Positions 63,639 to 64,000 of a stretch of 64,000 nucleotides of DNA are shown in pieces. The notes beneath the pieces were generated by a model. It worked only from the letters and a program-made list of their open reading frames with translations. It made no database searches and was not told the origin of the DNA. The first letter of the stretch is position 1. The number at the start of each line of letters is the position of its first letter. Location: assembly GCF_000632225.1 (NCBI RefSeq), contig NZ_JFYV01000054.1, forward strand, positions 103,177-167,176, given 5' to 3'. Made by a program: the position numbers and the translations under genes. This DNA comes from Sphingomonas sp. RIT328. GTDB lineage: Bacteria > Pseudomonadota > Alphaproteobacteria > Sphingomonadales > Sphingomonadaceae.

Positions 63639-64000
63639 TCAGCGCAGCGTCGCGACGATCGCCGCCATCTCGAACACCGTCGCCTGCGCATCGAGCGACA
63701 GGCCGAGCGCCGCGCCGGCGAGGTCGCGCGCCGCAGCCTGCGCATCGATCGCGGTCTTCAGACGCGGACCGCTGCGCCCGCGCGCCTCGCGCGCGATCAG
63801 CGTCGGCACGCGATCGAGAAAGGCTTCGTAGCGCGCGGCATTGCCCTTGCCGGCGAGCGCCTTGGCAAGCGCCGCCCGGCGCGTGTTGGCGGGATCGCCG
63901 TCCCCGGCGATGGCGACGATCGCCCGATCGATCCCGTCGATATCGAGCCCGGCATAACGGATCGCCCGCCCCGGCGCCCCCTCCCCGCTGCCGACCAGCG
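63639..64000 (-). CDS. holB: DNA polymerase III subunit delta', 3'-terminal part
   Basis: Open frame from the window edge to a TGA at 63639-63641, encoding about the last 120 residues. It reads LVGSGEGAPGRAIRYAGLDI near the edge and ends LGLSLDAQATVFEMAAIVAT then LR. The GAPGRAI segment and the helical tail match the C-terminal domain of clamp-loader subunit HolB, and holB normally precedes metG in alphaproteobacteria. The AAA+ part and start lie outside the window. No start codon is visible, so the call rests on the tail and context. Confidence 0.75.
   Translation of the reverse strand, partial: LVGSGEGAPGRAIRYAGLDIDGIDRAIVAIAGDGDPANTRRAALAKALAGKGNAARYEAFLDRVPTLIAREARGRSGPRLKTAIDAQAAARDLAGAALGLSLDAQATVFEMAAIVATLR

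Overview
The window looks like chromosomal DNA of a sphingomonad-type alphaproteobacterium (Sphingomonas or a close relative). The reasons are very high GC with many GTG and ATGA-coupled starts, a bifunctional IspDF, a tandem double-domain Hfq, a short HPr kinase beside ChvG/ChvI, the nifR3(dus)-ntrB-ntrC-ntrY-ntrX-hfq-hflX cluster, and an XrtA (exosortase A) exopolysaccharide locus with the exosortase fused to EpsI. The genus is inferred from gene content and style; no rRNA or other phylogenetic marker was analysed. Almost every base is coding. I see no tRNA, rRNA, insertion sequence, prophage or CRISPR array.

Layout. 1-6299: the 3' end of an XrtA/PEP-CTERM exopolysaccharide operon (polysaccharide deacetylase cut by the window edge, FemAB-like protein, glycosyltransferase, exosortase A-EpsI, amidotransferase), all overlapping by 1-4 bases. 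6303-9271: a MAPEG protein with a coupled small HTH-like protein, a single-domain response regulator, and an SDR dehydrogenase paired with a GH130-like glycosidase. 9315-13975: IlvD, a small lipoprotein, the NAD(P)HX repair enzyme and an RNA methyltransferase. 13976-14425: the only gene-free stretch above 300 bases; it holds short tandem and inverted repeats. 14426-19190: truA-fmt (minus), then recR, def, rmuC and a small beta-helix protein (plus).

19242-24583 (minus) is a signalling operon: ChvI, ChvG, short HprK, RapZ, EIIA-Man, HPr, a TrmH-type methyltransferase and a tiny ORF. It diverges from pckA (24803-26410). Next come btaA-btaB for betaine lipid, a thioesterase, NfeD-SPFH, an orphan ATP-grasp protein, guaB, an RsmB-type methyltransferase and a TPR protein. 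34327-39842 (minus) is the outer-membrane/housekeeping operon lptD-surA-pdxA-rsmA. 40003-42963 carries pepA-holC and ndk-GNAT. Then follow carbonic anhydrase, lipA-ratA, cinA with a secreted protein and ispDF.

47347-56440 (plus) is the nitrogen two-component cluster (dus, ntrB, ntrC, ntrY, ntrX) followed by hfq and hflX; mazG converges on it. A lone TonB-dependent receptor with AT-richer flanks sits at 57448-59829. The window ends with a coupled minus-strand chain holB(partial)-metG-tatD-MBL hydrolase-aspartic protease.

Most of the window is conserved housekeeping. I did not find a clearly new defence or mobile system. The best leads are the repeat-filled intergenic region, the double Hfq, the ChvGI/HprK/PTS/pckA linkage, the betaine-lipid pair with a strong upstream hairpin, the orphan ATP-grasp and small proteins, and several promoters placed so close to their start codons that leaderless mRNAs are predicted.
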